Source of the DNA: Dermatemys mawii
Lineage: Eukaryota; Chordata; Testudines; Dermatemydidae
DNA length: 64,000 nt
Assembly: GCA_007922305.1 (NCBI GenBank)
Contig: ML677334.1
Location: 61,916,858-61,980,857 of the forward strand
Reading direction: 5' to 3'
Shown here: positions 62,540 to 64,000 of the stretch, piece by piece
How the letters are laid out: each line of letters opens with the position of its first letter
How positions within the stretch are numbered: position 1 is the stretch's first letter
Notes under the pieces: model-generated
The model's input: only the letters and a program-made list of their open reading frames with translations
Database searches by the model: none
Told to the model about the DNA's origin: nothing
Position numbers and translations under genes: made by a program

Positions 62540-63900
62540 TATTCCTTGCTGGCTCCTGGTGCAATCTCCTGCAATCTGTCAAACTGAAAATGAGACAATG
62601 ATCTGCTATGCCATTATCAAACTCTATGCACATGCTTGGAAGAAAAACAGATGTTATGGTTTAAACAGTGTAGCCCAAATGTCCTCACTAACCTCATAAT
62701 CCTGTGTGATCTGGAAGTTGGGGGATTGATAACATATGCCACTGCCATATTGTCATATCAGAAGCACAGACTTTTATTAGCCAGTCCCCAAATAACCACT
62801 GCACTGAATATGGGGAAAAATTCCAGGAAAGCCATGTCATGCACTCTCCCATTTTACATCAGAGGGTGGGCATCTGAATGGATTTTCAAATGAGCCTCTA
62901 ACTATTCCTCTCTCCATAAAGACACATCATTACATTGGCTCAAAAACTGTTCCCACACCTTCAGCTCTTCCTTCATTGCTCTAGTAACCCATATGAAATG
63001 AAGAGCCTTGCTAAGTGTGTTGTGGCCAATGTCTGCTGGGTACAGAATGCCAGGCAACAACCCTGCAGGCAAAATTATGGTGCCCCATAATAGAGTGCAG
63101 CTCTCAGACAGAGTTTTTGGCTTCCATAGCTCTCCAAACCAAACCCAGTAGCTCCTGAAGCTTATCCTGAGGGCACTACGATATGCCCACCCTTAAGTCT
63201 AGCTCCATCTCCAGGTAAGTCAATATAGTGAAAGGTCCCTCTGTTTTTTTCCTCTGCTAGGGATACCCCCATCTGTTTAGTCAGGGCCTGAAACGTATCC
63301 AACAGGTGAGGAAACTCATCCAACCCTCCCTGGCCTAAAAACAAAAAACATTGTCTAAATACACTTTGGCATAGACCACCTGCTTGCATCATGGCTCATT
63401 GCAACATTGTACTATTTTTTTTTCAAATGCTAAACAGGATACTGCATAACCCATGGGCATAGCCATGTCAAAATAAAATTGTCCTTCAAAAGAAAAACCC
63501 AAAAGTTTGAAGTCAAATGGGTGCCCTAGCAGCAGTCAAAAAAGTGTGAGATTTGATCTCACACTTACTTAGCCATGATCACTTCCAGGCCACACAACCT
63601 AACTATGCACACAATTTCATCAATGAATAGCAAATGGAACACAGGACTGGGTTTATGCCATTGTTAATGGAGCTACCTTGTGGGCATGAAAGGTGATAAA
63701 TTAATCCATAATTCTCTTGGAAACTTCTTTAGGACCAACCTGCAAGTTCTCTGTAGATAATTGCTTGAATGGCCCTGCCACCCTACCCTCATTTAATTCC
63801 AGTATAATCTTTTTCTGCATAGTATGGCCCATCCCTATCACTAATTTCAATTTTTTGACATCACATGCATCCTAGTCTCTGTAAATAGGATCCAAAATCC
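62540..63900 (-). pseudogene. DIRS-like reverse transcriptase / RNase H remnant
   Basis: Reading the minus strand across frames: NEGRVAGPF, a degraded palm region, MGYAVSCLAFE, and the catalytic-loop neighbourhood FLFLGQGGLDEFPHLLDTFQ, then MGVSLAEEKNRGT. Next come DKLQELLGLVWRAMEAK and GHHNFACRVVAW, the linker to RNase H, and further on FLEFFPIFSAVVIWG and YDNMAVAYVINPPTS of the RNase H part. It ends near LSHFQFDRLQEIAP. The usual YLDDF-like box is itself disrupted by a frameshift just before FLFLGQGG. At least six stops interrupt the reading, so it is inactive. Confidence 0.75.
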
Positions 63901-64000
63901 CACAGAAAACCCCTCCTACAAATATGCCCCATCTGCTTTGTTGGAGTAATCCCACAGGAGAAACCTTCACACCTCTGCTTACTTGGTGATAGTACCCTTG

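Larger units (their letters stand above)
61845..64000 (-). mobile_element. DIRS-like (tyrosine recombinase) retroelement, runs off the window
   Basis: Minus-strand order from the window edge inward: reverse transcriptase, RNase H region, start of a tyrosine recombinase, then a non-coding 3' region that is shared with 9641-10010. That gene order and the absence of LTRs fit DIRS-type elements. The copy carries many stops and frameshifts. Its 5' part is outside the window. Confidence 0.68.

Noticed and set aside
1..64000. CRISPR arrays, bacterial operons, phage or defence systems
   Set aside because: Sequence is intron-containing vertebrate DNA; no regular spacer arrays or prokaryotic gene organisation are present.

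Overview
The window is vertebrate nuclear DNA: AT-rich, with sparse short exons, long introns and dense interspersed repeats. The only host gene I can support is the 3' end of a gamma-syntrophin gene, best matched to SNTG1, on the + strand. Two exons with clean splice sites (12388-12498 and 26364-26522) encode the last 37 + 52 residues and the stop codon. The repeats (a CR1 3' end with ATTCTATG octamers, Harbinger transposons, foldback MITEs, Penelope-like and DIRS-like remnants) suggest a sauropsid, most likely a turtle. That assignment rests on remembered repeat families, not on a search.

Layout. 1-12387 is SNTG1 intron carrying an LTR copy, a Harbinger copy, a CR1 tail, a Penelope-like GIY-YIG remnant, another LTR-like repeat and a piece of a DIRS-like 3' region. 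12388-12498 is the penultimate coding exon. 12499-26363 is the last intron, holding three copies of a 284-bp Harbinger-type MITE, a hAT-type foldback element, a solo LTR with 5-bp target duplications and a 114-bp inverted repeat pair. 26364-26522 is the terminal coding exon, followed by the 3' UTR. From about 27 kb to 64 kb I see no host coding sequence, only repeats and unannotated AT-rich DNA.

The most complete mobile unit is a two-gene PIF/Harbinger transposon at 38773-42792. It has terminal inverted repeats, a Myb/SANT-like protein gene on + and a DDE transposase gene on -, arranged convergently and both broken by frameshifts. Its termini and those of a second Harbinger family in the window (1108-2876 and 53051-53562) resemble the MITE ends, so the window shows candidate autonomous and non-autonomous partners together. 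At the right edge a DIRS-like retroelement (reverse transcriptase, RNase H, tyrosine-recombinase start) runs off the window on the - strand.

I found no new functional system. The strongest leads are the transposon archaeology, an antisense open frame inside the Harbinger element, conserved MITE hairpins, and two AT-rich blocks that might be conserved non-coding elements.
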